Shown: positions 1-9,773 of the stretch, in pieces
How the letters are laid out: each line of letters starts with the position of its first letter
Position numbering within the stretch: the first letter of the stretch is position 1
Origin: Granulicella sp.
GTDB taxonomy: Bacteria > Acidobacteriota > Terriglobia > Terriglobales > Acidobacteriaceae
Assembly (NCBI GenBank): GCA_027450185.1
Contig: DAIDKF010000015.1
Coordinates: 1 to 63,372 of the forward strand
Direction of reading: 5' to 3'
Length of the DNA: 63,372 nt
Program-made: the position numbers and the translations under genes
Notes under the pieces: generated by a model
Databases searched by the model: none
Told to the model about the DNA's origin: nothing
What the model saw: the letters and a program-made list of their open reading frames with translations, nothing else

Positions 1-465
1 ATTAAGAGCGGACTACCGCTGGCACTGGTAGCGCAATCGAACGGTCTGAGCAACTTTGGAGGGGGCACGGCTCCGTTCGGGTTGGGGCCTGGGATCATTC
101 GGCCAAATTATACGGCCGGGTGCAACAAGGCCCTCGGAGGAGCAGCGCACAGCGAGGCTCGCGCGAATGAATGGTTCAACACGAGCTGCTTCACTCAGCC
201 GGGCAACTTTGCGTTTGGCAATGAGAACCGCGTGGATCCACAGTTGAAGTCTCAGGGCGAGGTGAACTTCGATACTTCGGTGAACAAGACGTTCAATCTG
301 ACTGAACGCGTCAAGTTGAAGTTCAGCGCCGAGATCTTCGATCTGTTCAACCACGCGCAGTTTGCAGAGCCGAACCTGGCGGTTGGAGGTAGCGGCTTCG
401 GAACAGTCACGCATCAGTTGAATCTGCCACGAACGGTTCAGTTCGCCCTGCGCGCATCGTTCTAG
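1..465 (+). CDS. Oar-like TonB-dependent receptor, C-terminal fragment
   Basis: The reading frame is open from the first base and stops at 463-465, so only the last 154 residues are in the window. The sequence fits the end of an acidobacterial Oar-like TonB-dependent outer-membrane receptor: it has the VNFDTSVNKTF and LFNHAQF blocks that recur near the end of these barrels, and it finishes in a final amphipathic strand ending in phenylalanine (RASF), the usual signal for outer-membrane insertion. The complete receptor at 3775-6999 ends with matching motifs (DLDLSGEKET, VLNHPNFNQP, KFVF). It lies directly upstream of the GH32 gene on the same strand and is probably part of the same carbohydrate-use block. 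Its substrate cannot be read from this piece. Confidence 0.85.
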   Translation: MKSGLPLALVAQSNGLSNFGGGTAPFGLGPGIIRPNYTAGCNKALGGAAHSEARANEWFNTSCFTQPGNFAFGNENRVDPQLKSQGEVNFDTSVNKTFNLTERVKLKFSAEIFDLFNHAQFAEPNLAVGGSGFGTVTHQLNLPRTVQFALRASF

Positions 466-480
466 GGTGGACGCGGGAAG

Positions 481-509
481 GCGCACCGGCGGAGGGTTTG
501 CCGGTGCGC
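481..509 (+). terminator. Hairpin terminator after the first receptor
   Basis: A perfect 10-base inverted repeat (GCGCACCGGC at 481-490 and GCCGGTGCGC at 500-509) lies 16 bases after the receptor stop and is followed by CGCTTTT. This is a credible intrinsic terminator. It also argues against the TTG at 498 as the start of the next gene. Confidence 0.7.
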
Positions 510-587
510 CGCTTTTGTTGGTGCGGTATGTTTTGGGGAGAACGATGCGGACGAGCAGGGGAGGGTGATGTGAGAGAAGAGGGCAGG

Positions 588-2108
588 ATGCGGAGAGCGG
601 TTACACGGAGGGAGTTTTGCCGGTCGGCGGCGATGGTGGTGGGTGCGGTGGCGGGTTTGCCGCGGGGGATGGGGGCAGAGGATGCGGGTGCGGTGCAGCG
701 AAGGCTGGCGGAGGACCCGATGCGGCCGCAGTTTCATCTGCTGCCGGCGCGGAACTGGATGAATGATCCGAACGGTCCGATTTATTTCAAGGGCCACTAC
801 CATATGTTCTTTCAGTACAACCCGCAGGCGGCGGTGTGGGGCGATATGAGCTGGGGACATGCGGTGAGCGAGGACATGATGCACTGGCGGCATCTGCCGG
901 TGGCGATGACGCCGACGCCGGGCGGGCCGGATGCGTATGGATGTTTTTCGGGGTCAGCGATCGCGGCCGGGGAGCGGGTGTATGCGGTGTATACGGGGAC
1001 GCGGAAGAGCAGCGATGCGCTGGCTACGATTCGCGATGGAGCGAATGATATTGAAGAGTCGCAGTGTTTGGCATGGAGCGACGACCGGCTGCTGCGGACG
1101 TGGGTGAAGGAGCCGGAGCCGGTGGTGGCGCGGCCTCCGGCGGGGATGAAGATTACGGGGTTTCGCGATCCGTCGGTGTGGAGGCAGGGGGAGTGGTACT
1201 ACATGACGGTGGGGTGCGGTGTGGAGGACGTGGGCGGGTGCGTGCTGCTGTATCGCGGGAGGGATCTGAAGAGCTGGGAGTATGTGCATGAGCTGACGAG
1301 CGGGGAGTGGGATGGGAAGAAGACGGCCAACCCGGTAGGCGATGGGGAGATGTGGGAGTGTCCTGAGTTCTTTGCGCTGGGAGATTCTGCGCATGGGGGC
1401 GGGCATGTGCTGATTTACTCGGCGGAGGGGAAGGTGTTCTGGGAGTCGGGCGTGATGGATGAGGCGGCGATGAAGTTTCAGCCGCTGAAGAAGGGCGAGC
1501 TGGACTGGGGAGCGTTCTATGCTCCGAAGACGCAGTTGGACGCGGCGGGGCGGAGGATTCTTTGGGGATGGATTCCGGAGAAGCGGAGCGAGGCGGCGAT
1601 GACCGCGGCGGGGTGGAGTGGGATGATGAGCCTGCCACGGGTGCTGACGCTGGATGCGGAGGGGATGTTGAAGATGGAGACGCTGCCGGCGCTGGAGTCG
1701 CTGCGCAGGGGGGCGGTAGCGTGCGCGAAGGGTGCGGGTGGAGTGAAGGCCGTGCTGCCGAGGGCGAACGGCGAGGTGATGTGCACGGGGAGCGGAGACT
1801 TCAGCGTGGCAGTGAGCGATGGGACGGGGGAGTTGGTGCGGGTGAGCTACTCGGCCGCGCGGCGGGCGTTTGCTGCGGAGGGAAAGGAGATTGTGCTGGA
1901 GCCGGAGGACGCGGCGACGGTGCATGGGTTTGTCGATGGGTCGGTGATGGAGTTGATGCTGGGTGGACGGATTGGGCTGACGGTGAGGTTTTACTATACG
2001 GAGACGGTTGCGCCGGATATTGTTGTAGTCGCGGATGGAGCGGTGAGGATGGAGGCATGGAGGGTGAAGGCGATCTCGGGGGACCGGTTGAGTTCGCAGG
2101 TGAGTTAG
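588..2108 (+). CDS. GH32 family glycoside hydrolase (levanase/invertase type)
   Basis: A 506-residue secreted enzyme predicted to cleave beta-fructosidic bonds in fructans or sucrose. The GH32 five-blade propeller motifs are in order: WMNDPNG with the nucleophile Asp60, FRDP (Arg193-Asp194-Pro195, transition-state stabiliser) and WECPEFF with the acid/base Glu257. A C-terminal beta-sandwich region follows. I chose ATG 588 because it follows a purine-rich GAAGAGGGC stretch and gives a Tat-like leader (TRREF then a hydrophobic run through VVGAVAG). The longer frame from TTG 498 would start inside the upstream terminator. The sugar transporter 69 bases downstream on the same strand points to uptake of released fructose or sucrose. 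The family call is firm; the exact fructan substrate is inference. Confidence 0.93.
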   Translation: MRRAVTRREFCRSAAMVVGAVAGLPRGMGAEDAGAVQRRLAEDPMRPQFHLLPARNWMNDPNGPIYFKGHYHMFFQYNPQAAVWGDMSWGHAVSEDMMHWRHLPVAMTPTPGGPDAYGCFSGSAIAAGERVYAVYTGTRKSSDALATIRDGANDIEESQCLAWSDDRLLRTWVKEPEPVVARPPAGMKITGFRDPSVWRQGEWYYMTVGCGVEDVGGCVLLYRGRDLKSWEYVHELTSGEWDGKKTANPVGDGEMWECPEFFALGDSAHGGGHVLIYSAEGKVFWESGVMDEAAMKFQPLKKGELDWGAFYAPKTQLDAAGRRILWGWIPEKRSEAAMTAAGWSGMMSLPRVLTLDAEGMLKMETLPALESLRRGAVACAKGAGGVKAVLPRANGEVMCTGSGDFSVAVSDGTGELVRVSYSAARRAFAAEGKEIVLEPEDAATVHGFVDGSVMELMLGGRIGLTVRFYYTETVAPDIVVVADGAVRMEAWRVKAISGDRLSSQVS

Positions 2109-2177
2109 CTGTCCGCTTCAGGTTGTAGCGAAGAGACAACAACGCCGACAGAGCAGGGCGGTAGATGAAGATGATGC

Positions 2178-3515
2178 ATGGGAGAGGTGACTTTGAACCG
2201 GTATCTGGTGAAGGCAACGGTGGTTGGGGCGCTGGGTGGGTTGCTGTTTGGGTTTGATACGGCGGTGATTGCCGGGACGACCGAGCAGTTGAGCAGTGTG
2301 TTTCATCTGACGCCGTGGACGCTGGGGATGACGGTGTCGATGGGGCTGGCGGGAACGATTCTGGGCGCGATGACGTCGGGGGTGCTGGGACAGAAGATTG
2401 GCGGGCGCGAGGCGCTGCGGATCATGGCGTTTCTGTATTTGATCTCGGCGCTGGGATGCGCGCTGGCGTGGAACTGGGATGCGCTGATGGTGGCGCGGTT
2501 TGTGGGCGGGCTGGGGATTGGCGGATCGAGCGTGCTGGGGCCTGTATACATTGCGGAGCTGGCGCCGGCGAGGTGGCGCGGCCGCATGGTGGGACTGTTC
2601 CAGATCAATATTGTGGTGGGAATCCTGCTGGCGTATCTGTCGAACTACATCATCGTGATGCAGCACCTGGGAGCGATGCAGTGGCGGTGGGAGTTCGGCG
2701 TGGCGATTGTGCCGTCGGCGATTTTTCTGGGGATGCTGTATGGGATTCCGCGTAGCTCGCGGTGGCTGGTGACGACCAACCAGACGGACGAGGCGCTGGA
2801 CGTGCTGCGGCTGATGGGGTCACCAAACTCCGAGGAGGAGTTGCAGGAGATTATCGCTTCGGTGCATCTGGAGCGCGGCGTGAAGCCGGAGCCGCTGTTC
2901 AAACGGACGTATGCGCTGCCGATCTTTTTGGCGGTGACGATTGGGATGTTCAATCAACTGTCGGGAATCAATGCTCTGCTGTACTACTCGAATTCGATCT
3001 TTGCGTCGGCGGGGTTCAGTTCGAACTCGGCTGCGCTGCAGACGGTGGTGGTGGGGCTGGTGAATCTGCTGGCGACGCTTCTGGGGATGAGCCTGATCGA
3101 CAAGCTGGGACGAAAGACGCTGATGCTGATTGGGTCGGTGGGGACGTCGGCGGCGCTCGCGGGAGTGGCGTGGGTGTTCTATACGAATGCGCACCAGGGG
3201 ATGCTGGTGTGGTGCTTCATGCTGTTCATCGTGTTCTTCGCGATCTCGCAGGGGTCGGTGATCTGGGTGTATATCGCGGAGGTGTTTCCGTCGCGGGTGC
3301 GGTCAAAGGGGCAGAGCGTGGGCTCGTCTTCGCACTGGATCATGAATGCAATTATTGCGGGGATCTTTCCGTTCGTCGCGGCCAAGAGCCACGCGCTGCC
3401 ATTTGTGTTCTTTGCGGGGATGATGGCCACGCAGTTCTTTGTGGTGCTGCTGATCTATCCGGAGACCAAGCAGCGGTCGCTGGAACAGATCCAGGCGGGG
3501 TTCGGGATCGGGTAA
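2178..3515 (+). CDS. MFS sugar porter
   Basis: A 445-residue inner-membrane transporter of the sugar porter family of the major facilitator superfamily. The signature GGLLFGFD sits at residues 20-27 at the end of TM1, a PRSSRWL block before the central loop replaces the family's PESPRWL, and the C-terminal PETKQRSLEQIQ matches the PETKG motif. About twelve hydrophobic segments can be counted. The ATG at 2178 is used; a TTG at 2193 preceded by GGGAGAGG is a credible alternative start. It follows the GH32 gene, so fructose or another released monosaccharide is the likely substrate, imported by proton symport. A secondary transporter rather than a PTS agrees with the Entner-Doudoroff genes found downstream. 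Confidence 0.92.
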   Translation: MGEVTLNRYLVKATVVGALGGLLFGFDTAVIAGTTEQLSSVFHLTPWTLGMTVSMGLAGTILGAMTSGVLGQKIGGREALRIMAFLYLISALGCALAWNWDALMVARFVGGLGIGGSSVLGPVYIAELAPARWRGRMVGLFQINIVVGILLAYLSNYIIVMQHLGAMQWRWEFGVAIVPSAIFLGMLYGIPRSSRWLVTTNQTDEALDVLRLMGSPNSEEELQEIIASVHLERGVKPEPLFKRTYALPIFLAVTIGMFNQLSGINALLYYSNSIFASAGFSSNSAALQTVVVGLVNLLATLLGMSLIDKLGRKTLMLIGSVGTSAALAGVAWVFYTNAHQGMLVWCFMLFIVFFAISQGSVIWVYIAEVFPSRVRSKGQSVGSSSHWIMNAIIAGIFPFVAAKSHALPFVFFAGMMATQFFVVLLIYPETKQRSLEQIQAGFGIG

Positions 3516-3774
3516 GAGATCGGGGTAGGCGGGTGGAGCGAGCGCCGGGTGGGCGGCGCGGTGGGTTGGGTGGGCGCAGGGAGCCGAAGGGAAGGGATTC
3601 GCACAGGATTTCCTCAGGAATTGGAGGGGTGTGGAGGGATGGACAGGAAAGAGGTTTGCGCCCGGGCGGCTGATATGTGATATATCTCTTCTCACGCTCC
3701 TGTAATCCAGCTATCACATGAAGGTCACGGCCTTCGTGTATGGGCAGTCTTCCACCAATTTGCCTGGAGGCACG

Positions 3775-6700
3775 ATGATGACTCGCAACTACTTGATGGT
3801 ACGCAGTTTTCTATGGATCGCGGTGCTGTTTGCCGTGTGTGGCATTGGAGCGTGGGGACAGTCCACGGCGACGATGTCGGGTATCGTGACGGACCCAACG
3901 GGAGCCGTGGTGCCGGGTGCGAAGGTGGTGGTGCACTCGCTGGCGACGGGGCTGGACCGGATGACGGTGGCCGATGGCGCGGGGCTGTATGCGGTGCCGT
4001 CGCTGCAGCCAGGGGACTACAAGGTGCAGGCGATAGCGGCGGGGTTTAGCACGGACACGGTGGAGAAGGTGACGCTGCAGGTGGCGCAGAGCCTGATGCT
4101 GAACCTGAAGCTGGCGGTGGCGTCGGCGGGTGAGACGGTGCAGGTGGAGAGCAGCGCAGAGGCGCAGATTGAAACGAACACGATCACGGTGGGCGAGGTG
4201 ATTGGACGGAACACGGTGCAGGAACTGCCGCTGAATGGGCGACACTTTCTGGACCTGACGGTGCTGACGCCGGGCGGCGTGGTGGCACCGACGTCGGGGA
4301 GCTTGACGGCGCCCAGCCGCGGGTTGGGAGCGAACTCGTTTATTACGGCGGGTAATCGCGAGGACTCGGTGAACTTCCAGATTAACGGCATCAACCTGAA
4401 CGACATCAGCCAGAACCAGATAACGTTCCAGCCATCGATCAGCACGACGTCGGAGTTCAGGATCGATAACCAGACGTTCAGCGCGGAGTTTGGGCGGAGT
4501 GATGGGTCGATTGTGACGGTGGCGACGAGGTCGGGTACAGACCAGTTCCATGGAGAGCTATTCGATTACTTCCGGAATGAGGCGCTGGATGCGCGCAACT
4601 ATTTCAACCGGAGCTACAACCCGAGCACGGGGCTTCCGCTCGTGGGGGACACGGGAGCGAAGGCTCCGCTGAAGCGGAACAACTTTGGCGGGTCGGTGGG
4701 AGGGCCGGTGTGGAGAAAGCACACGTTCTTCTTCTTCAGCTATGAGGCGCTGCGGCAGCACCAGGGGATTCTGCAGAACAGCCCGGTGTTCAGTTCGGCA
4801 CAGCAGGCGGCGTTTGCGGCGAATGCGACGAACGACCCGATTGCGGCGGCGTTTGCGGCGCTGATTCCGCTGCCGAACAGCGGGTCAACGTATGTGTCGT
4901 TTACTCCGGGGCCGGTGCAGATAGACCAGTACACGGGGGACGTGCTGCAGCAGTTGGGGCAGAATGATTCGCTGCACGGGTTCTATGCGTTCCAGAAGGA
5001 CGTGCGCACGGAGCCTGCGCTGCAGGGCGACACGCTGCCGGGATGGGGCGACCATCGAGCGGCGCATCGGCAGATTGGGACGTTGCAGTATGTGCATGTG
5101 TTCAACTCGAGGATCACGAATGAAGCGCGGCTGGGGTTCAACCGGATCTCGATTTCGTTCGATCCGGCGAACACGATCAGCCCGGCGAGCCTGGGAATCG
5201 TGGATGGGCTGACGGGCAACGTGGGCATTCCGCAGACGACGATCACGGACGTGGGCTTGACGGTGGGCGGGCCGGCTGGATTTCCGCAGGGCCGCAGCAC
5301 GACGACGGGCGTGTTGTCAGACACGGTGACGATGCTGAAGGGAAATAACCAGATCAAGTGGGGTGGCGAGTTTCGGCGCTATCTGCTGTACAGCTTCGCG
5401 GGCAATATCGGAAGCATGGCGCTGTCGAGCGCGAATCTTGCGGCAGATGTGACGCCGGTGTTCAGCATACAGCCCAACATCATCGACTACCGCATTTATG
5501 CGGATGCAGCGTCAGGTTTTGTGCAGGACAACTACAGGATCACGCCGAGCCTGACGCTGGAGGGTGGCCTTCGGTACGAGTGGAATGGAACGCCGCTGGA
5601 GGGAGAGAACCGGCTGGCGATCTTCAATCCAGCGAACGTGACGCTGACGCAGGCCGGGACCAATGGCATACCGGCCGATGGGGCGTACAAGCAGAATTAC
5701 AATCTGGAACCGCGTCTGGGGTTCGCCTACGACGTGTTCAACACGGGTAAGACCGTGATTCGCGGAGCGTATGGAATGCTGGTGGATCAGCCGGTGGCGG
5801 GGACGGTGACAGCGCTGGCGGGCAATCCTCCGTTCACCACGGCGGTTTCCTACAGCAACAGCGCGGCGCCGATTCCGCTGAGCAATCTGTTCAGCTCTGC
5901 GAAGAAGGCTGCGGGATATAGTCTCGGATGGGTGAATCCGAACTACCGCAACGCGTATATGGAGGACTTCAACCTGAACGTGCAGCAGGCGCTGTGGTGG
6001 AACATGGTTGGATCGATCGGGTACTACGGATCGACCGGCCACCATCTGATGATCATTACGGACCCGAACCAGGCGAACGGGCCGACGAACGCTCCCAGTC
6101 CGCGGCCGTTCCTCACGCTGGCGGCCGACAGCCCGATTGCTCCGGGAGCGTCGATTGCTTCGAACATCGCGGAGCGGAACAGCATCGGTTACTCGAACTA
6201 CAACGCGATGTGGGTGACGCTGGAGAAGGCGATGTCGAACGGACTACAGTTCAACGTGAACTATGAGTGGGCCAAGTCGATGGACATCAACTCGCTGGGT
6301 TCGCAGGGCGGATTCGTGCTGCCGGACAGCAATAACCCGGCGGAGAACTATGGCCTGTCGGACTTCGATGTGCGGCATCACTTTGCGGGAACGGCGATCT
6401 ATGCGCTGCCGTTCCACCGCAACCGGCTGGTGTCAGGCTATCGGCTGGAGAGCATCTTCCAGTACCAGACGGGCAACCCGGTGAACCTGGTGGTGAGCAA
6501 CGACGGATACAACGGCAACAGCGGACTGATCCGGCCGAACCTGCTGGCGCCAATCACGCGGCAGAAGCAGCAGATTCCGGGATCGTCGAACCTGAGCTAC
6601 TTTGCGAATCCTGGAGGAACGGCCTATGGCGGTTCGGTGTGCGACCTGACCAATGTGACCTCGGCGTGCGTGTACCAGATTGTGGGAACGCAGGCCAATG

Positions 6701-6999
6701 CCGCCGGAGCGACGGCACCCACGGCGTACACCGGACTGGGCACGGTACAGCGCAACTTCGGAACAGGGCCGGGATTTGCGGACCTTGATCTGTCCGGCGA
6801 GAAGGAGACGAAGCTGGTCAAGGGCGTGTCCTTCATCCTTCGCGCGGATGCGTTCGACGTGCTGAACCACCCGAACTTCAATCAGCCGGTGGGAAATGTG
6901 CAGGCAGCAAACTTCGGGCAGATCACGTCGACGCGCTTTGCGGTCAGCGACGGCGGTTCTTCACGGCAACTGCAACTGAGCGCGAAGTTTGTGTTTTAG
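3775..6999 (+). CDS. Oar-like TonB-dependent receptor
   Basis: A complete outer-membrane receptor of about 1074 residues. A signal peptide (hydrophobic FLWIAVLFAVCGIGAWG) is followed by a carboxypeptidase-regulatory-like domain starting at STATMSGIVTDPTG, then a plug-like segment (GRNTVQELPLNGRHF) and a long beta-barrel ending in LQLSAKFVF. This layout is typical of the expanded Oar-like receptors of Acidobacteria. GGAGG at 3766-3770 selects ATG 3775 or ATG 3778; the in-frame ATG at 3718 lacks a ribosome site and would put extra polar residues before the signal. Its place beside the GH32 hydrolase and the MFS porter suggests uptake of an oligosaccharide, perhaps a fructan, but the substrate is not determined by the sequence. 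Confidence 0.92.
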   Translation: MMTRNYLMVRSFLWIAVLFAVCGIGAWGQSTATMSGIVTDPTGAVVPGAKVVVHSLATGLDRMTVADGAGLYAVPSLQPGDYKVQAIAAGFSTDTVEKVTLQVAQSLMLNLKLAVASAGETVQVESSAEAQIETNTITVGEVIGRNTVQELPLNGRHFLDLTVLTPGGVVAPTSGSLTAPSRGLGANSFITAGNREDSVNFQINGINLNDISQNQITFQPSISTTSEFRIDNQTFSAEFGRSDGSIVTVATRSGTDQFHGELFDYFRNEALDARNYFNRSYNPSTGLPLVGDTGAKAPLKRNNFGGSVGGPVWRKHTFFFFSYEALRQHQGILQNSPVFSSAQQAAFAANATNDPIAAAFAALIPLPNSGSTYVSFTPGPVQIDQYTGDVLQQLGQNDSLHGFYAFQKDVRTEPALQGDTLPGWGDHRAAHRQIGTLQYVHVFNSRITNEARLGFNRISISFDPANTISPASLGIVDGLTGNVGIPQTTITDVGLTVGGPAGFPQGRSTTTGVLSDTVTMLKGNNQIKWGGEFRRYLLYSFAGNIGSMALSSANLAADVTPVFSIQPNIIDYRIYADAASGFVQDNYRITPSLTLEGGLRYEWNGTPLEGENRLAIFNPANVTLTQAGTNGIPADGAYKQNYNLEPRLGFAYDVFNTGKTVIRGAYGMLVDQPVAGTVTALAGNPPFTTAVSYSNSAAPIPLSNLFSSAKKAAGYSLGWVNPNYRNAYMEDFNLNVQQALWWNMVGSIGYYGSTGHHLMIITDPNQANGPTNAPSPRPFLTLAADSPIAPGASIASNIAERNSIGYSNYNAMWVTLEKAMSNGLQFNVNYEWAKSMDINSLGSQGGFVLPDSNNPAENYGLSDFDVRHHFAGTAIYALPFHRNRLVSGYRLESIFQYQTGNPVNLVVSNDGYNGNSGLIRPNLLAPITRQKQQIPGSSNLSYFANPGGTAYGGSVCDLTNVTSACVYQIVGTQANAAGATAPTAYTGLGTVQRNFGTGPGFADLDLSGEKETKLVKGVSFILRADAFDVLNHPNFNQPVGNVQAANFGQITSTRFAVSDGGSSRQLQLSAKFVF

Positions 7000-7018
7000 G
7001 AGGAAGAAGAAAGGATGT

Positions 7019-7053
7019 GCGCCCTGCGGGAAGGGAATGAACCTGCGGGGCGC
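7019..7053 (+). terminator. Hairpin after the receptor gene
   Basis: Bases 7019-7030 pair with 7042-7053 as a 12-base stem with two G-U pairs, starting 20 bases after the receptor stop. There is no T-run after it, so it may stabilise the mRNA end or act only as a weak terminator. Confidence 0.45.
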
Positions 7054-7128
7054 AGATTCCGGAAGCGGCAGCGAAGGGCGAAGCGAACAGACTCTCCGGT
7101 CAGGTAAAATCCGCGTGGACGGAACGAT

Positions 7129-7803
7129 ATGTTGAGACTTGCGAAGACCCCGAATCTGACCGAATTGGCGTACCAGAGCGTGAAGCAGCAGATGCTCAAC
7201 GGATCCTTCCGTGAAGGAACGAAACTGACGGAAGAATATCTGTCGGGGCTGCTGGGCATCAGTAAATCGCCGGTGCGTGAGGCTCTGATGCGGCTGGAGA
7301 GCGAGGGCCTGATCTGCATCGAGGCGCGGCGCGGAGCGTATGTGCGGAAGTTTTCGGCCAAGGAAGTGCGCGACTTGTATGAGGTGCGCACGCTGCTGGA
7401 GGAACATGCAGTGACCGCGGCGAAGGTTACGCCGGAGCTGCTGGAGAAGATGGCGGAGAGTATCGAGCGCACACGCGGGCACCTGGAATCGGGCGACATG
7501 CGGAGGCATATCGAAGAGGATATTCATTTTCACGGATTGATTGCAGCGGCGACCGAGAATGCGGAGTTTGGAAAGCTGCTGGACAATATCCAACAGAAGA
7601 GCCTGCTGTGCAGAATGGCAACGTTTCATCTCTCCGGAACGACGGCTCCGTTGAGCCATCAACACATTTATGAGGCGTTGCGGGATGGAGACCGTGAAAG
7701 GGCGAGGACGGAGATGCTCGGACACGTTATGTTTGTGCGCGATGCGCTGCTGAGGTCGCTGGACGGCGAGGCGGAAGAGGCCATGCTGGAGGCTCAGGTG
7801 TAG
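7129..7803 (+). CDS. GntR family regulator with FCD domain
   Basis: A 224-residue cytoplasmic DNA-binding regulator. The N-terminal winged helix (about residues 15-75) contains GTKLTEEYLSGLLGISKSP followed by REALMRLESEGL, the GntR recognition-helix pattern. The rest is an all-helical FCD ligand-binding domain with the usual metal-site histidines (DIHFHGLI and GHVMF). Such FadR-subfamily proteins usually repress catabolic genes and respond to a sugar acid or other small acid. It lies between the sugar uptake genes and the GGT/Entner-Doudoroff genes on the same strand, so it may control this block in response to a sugar-acid intermediate. The start ATG 7129 is preceded by a GGACGG element. The ligand cannot be named from sequence. 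Confidence 0.88.
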   Translation: MLRLAKTPNLTELAYQSVKQQMLNGSFREGTKLTEEYLSGLLGISKSPVREALMRLESEGLICIEARRGAYVRKFSAKEVRDLYEVRTLLEEHAVTAAKVTPELLEKMAESIERTRGHLESGDMRRHIEEDIHFHGLIAAATENAEFGKLLDNIQQKSLLCRMATFHLSGTTAPLSHQHIYEALRDGDRERARTEMLGHVMFVRDALLRSLDGEAEEAMLEAQV

Positions 7804-7911
7804 AGTGGCGGCAACGCGGTCAGTGATCGACTGTGGCAGAGGTGCGTGGAACAAGGGCCACGCGAAGGGTAACAAACACGCTGGACACAATTGAGGTAGA
7901 GGGAGATTGCC

Positions 7912-9753
7912 ATGCTTCGTCGGACGTTTCTAAGAACGCTACCGCTGGCGGCAGCGGGGTCGTCGGCAGTGATGAAGGCGGCGGGCGAAGAGGCTGGGCA
8001 AACGGCGGTGGTGGACGCAGCGCTGCCGAAGTTTCAGGCGGCGGGAGCGGAGAGGTTTGTGCGGCCGGATGTGCATGCGGGCGATCGTGTGGCAGGGGCG
8101 AGCTTTGCGTCGCGGTCGGCGGCGCTGGGATGCTCGGGGGCGGCGGGGACGGCGCATCCGCTGGCGACGCAGGCGGCGATCGAGATGCTGAAGAAGGGCG
8201 GGTCGGCGGTGGATGCGGCGATTGCCGCAAATGCGGTGCTGGGGCTGGTGGAGCCGACGAGTTCGGGGTTGGGCGGAGACTGCTATGCGCTGCTGTGGGA
8301 CCCGAAGGCGGGAGCGGTGATGGGGCTGGCGGGGTCGGGACGGTCACCGAAGAAGCTGACGCTGGAGATGGTGCGGGCGCGGGCCAGGCATGGAGTGATT
8401 CCGCCGCTGGGTGCGATTGCGGTGTCCACGCCGGGGGCGATGGATGCGTGGTGGACGCTGCACCAGAGGTATGGGAAGTTGAAGTGGGCCGAGCTGTTTG
8501 AGCCGGCGATTTACTACTGCGAGCATGGTGCGCCGGTACCGCAGATTATCGGGTTCTACATCAAGCGGAATATGGCGGCGTTCGTGCGGCCGGGGTCGGG
8601 CGTGGAGGAGACGGCCAATGCGGTGCATACGTACCAGGTGAACGGGAAGCCGGTGGAGGAGTACGACGTGTTTCGCAACCCGGACCTGGGGCGGACGTAC
8701 CGGATGATTGCAGCGGGTGGGCGCGATGTGTTCTATGACGGGCCGATTGCGCAGACGATAGACGCGTACTTCAAGCGGATTGGCGGGTGGTTGTCTGCCG
8801 AAGACCTTCGCGAGCAACATGCGGAGTGGGTGAAGCCGCTGGTGACCAACTATCGCGGAGTGGACGTGTATGCGATGGGAGCGAATACGCAGGGGCTGGC
8901 GACGCTGCAGATGCTGAATATAATCTCGCAGTTCGATGTGCGGGGGATGGGGTTTCAGAGCGCGCAGGCGCTGCAGGTGCAGATTGAGGCCAAGCGGCTG
9001 GCGTATGAGGACCGGGCGAGGTACTACGCGGACCCGCACTTTGCGAAGGTGCCGGTGGAGTGGTTGAACTCGATGGAGTATGCGAAGGAGCGGGCGAAGC
9101 TGATCCGGCTGGATCGGATACTGGAGCCGGTGTATCCGGGGCAGGCGCCCAGCCACGGAGATACGACGTACTTCAGCACGGCGGATAAGGACGGGATGAT
9201 GGTGTCGATGATCCAGTCGAACTTCCGGGGGATGGGGTCGGGGCTGGTGGCGGATGGTCTGGGATTCATGTTCCAGGACCGCGGAGAGTTGTTCTCGCTG
9301 CAGGATGGGCACCCGAATATCTATGCGCCGGGGAAGCGGCCGTTCCAGACGATTATTCCGGGGTTCGCGATGAAGGATGGTGCGCCGTGGCTGGCGTTTG
9401 GCGTGATGGGCGGCGATATGCAGCCGCAGGGACAGACACAGGTGATACTGAATCGGGTGGACTATGGGCTGGATGTGCAGGCGGCGGGAGATAGTCCGCG
9501 ATGGCACCACGAGGGGTCGTCGCAGAGCATGAGCGAAGACCGGCCGGGGCTGGGGCCGATGGGGATTTTGAGGCTGGAGGCGGGGATACCGGAGGAGACG
9601 CGGAAGGCGTTGATCGCAATGGGCTGGCCGATGGGCGCGAGCGATGGAGGCTTTGGCAGATATGAGTGCATTGAGTTGCGCAAGCCGGGTGGAGAGCGGG
9701 TGTATGCCGCAGCCAGCGAGATGCGCGCCGATGGTGTGGCGTTGGCGTACTAG
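7912..9753 (+). CDS. Gamma-glutamyltransferase family protein
   Basis: A 613-residue N-terminal-nucleophile hydrolase of the gamma-glutamyltranspeptidase family. The large-subunit block HPLATQAAIEMLKKGGSAVD and the GLGGDCY motif are present. The autoprocessing site is the HGDTTYFS stretch, where Thr418 should become the new N-terminus and nucleophile of the small subunit. The later MGGDMQPQGQTQ stretch matches the conserved glycine-rich substrate loop. The N-terminus has a Tat-like leader (RRTFLRTLPLAAAG), so the enzyme should act in the periplasm. A GGGAGA ribosome site precedes ATG 7912. The family includes glutathione hydrolases and cephalosporin acylase-like enzymes; the substrate here is uncertain. 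Confidence 0.9.
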   Translation: MLRRTFLRTLPLAAAGSSAVMKAAGEEAGQTAVVDAALPKFQAAGAERFVRPDVHAGDRVAGASFASRSAALGCSGAAGTAHPLATQAAIEMLKKGGSAVDAAIAANAVLGLVEPTSSGLGGDCYALLWDPKAGAVMGLAGSGRSPKKLTLEMVRARARHGVIPPLGAIAVSTPGAMDAWWTLHQRYGKLKWAELFEPAIYYCEHGAPVPQIIGFYIKRNMAAFVRPGSGVEETANAVHTYQVNGKPVEEYDVFRNPDLGRTYRMIAAGGRDVFYDGPIAQTIDAYFKRIGGWLSAEDLREQHAEWVKPLVTNYRGVDVYAMGANTQGLATLQMLNIISQFDVRGMGFQSAQALQVQIEAKRLAYEDRARYYADPHFAKVPVEWLNSMEYAKERAKLIRLDRILEPVYPGQAPSHGDTTYFSTADKDGMMVSMIQSNFRGMGSGLVADGLGFMFQDRGELFSLQDGHPNIYAPGKRPFQTIIPGFAMKDGAPWLAFGVMGGDMQPQGQTQVILNRVDYGLDVQAAGDSPRWHHEGSSQSMSEDRPGLGPMGILRLEAGIPEETRKALIAMGWPMGASDGGFGRYECIELRKPGGERVYAAASEMRADGVALAY

Positions 9754-9773
9754 CGCGTGGAAGGCGATGCGGG

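Noticed and set aside
498..587. TTG 498 as the start of the GH32 gene
   Set aside because: It lies in the terminator hairpin of the previous gene and adds residues before a good Tat leader.
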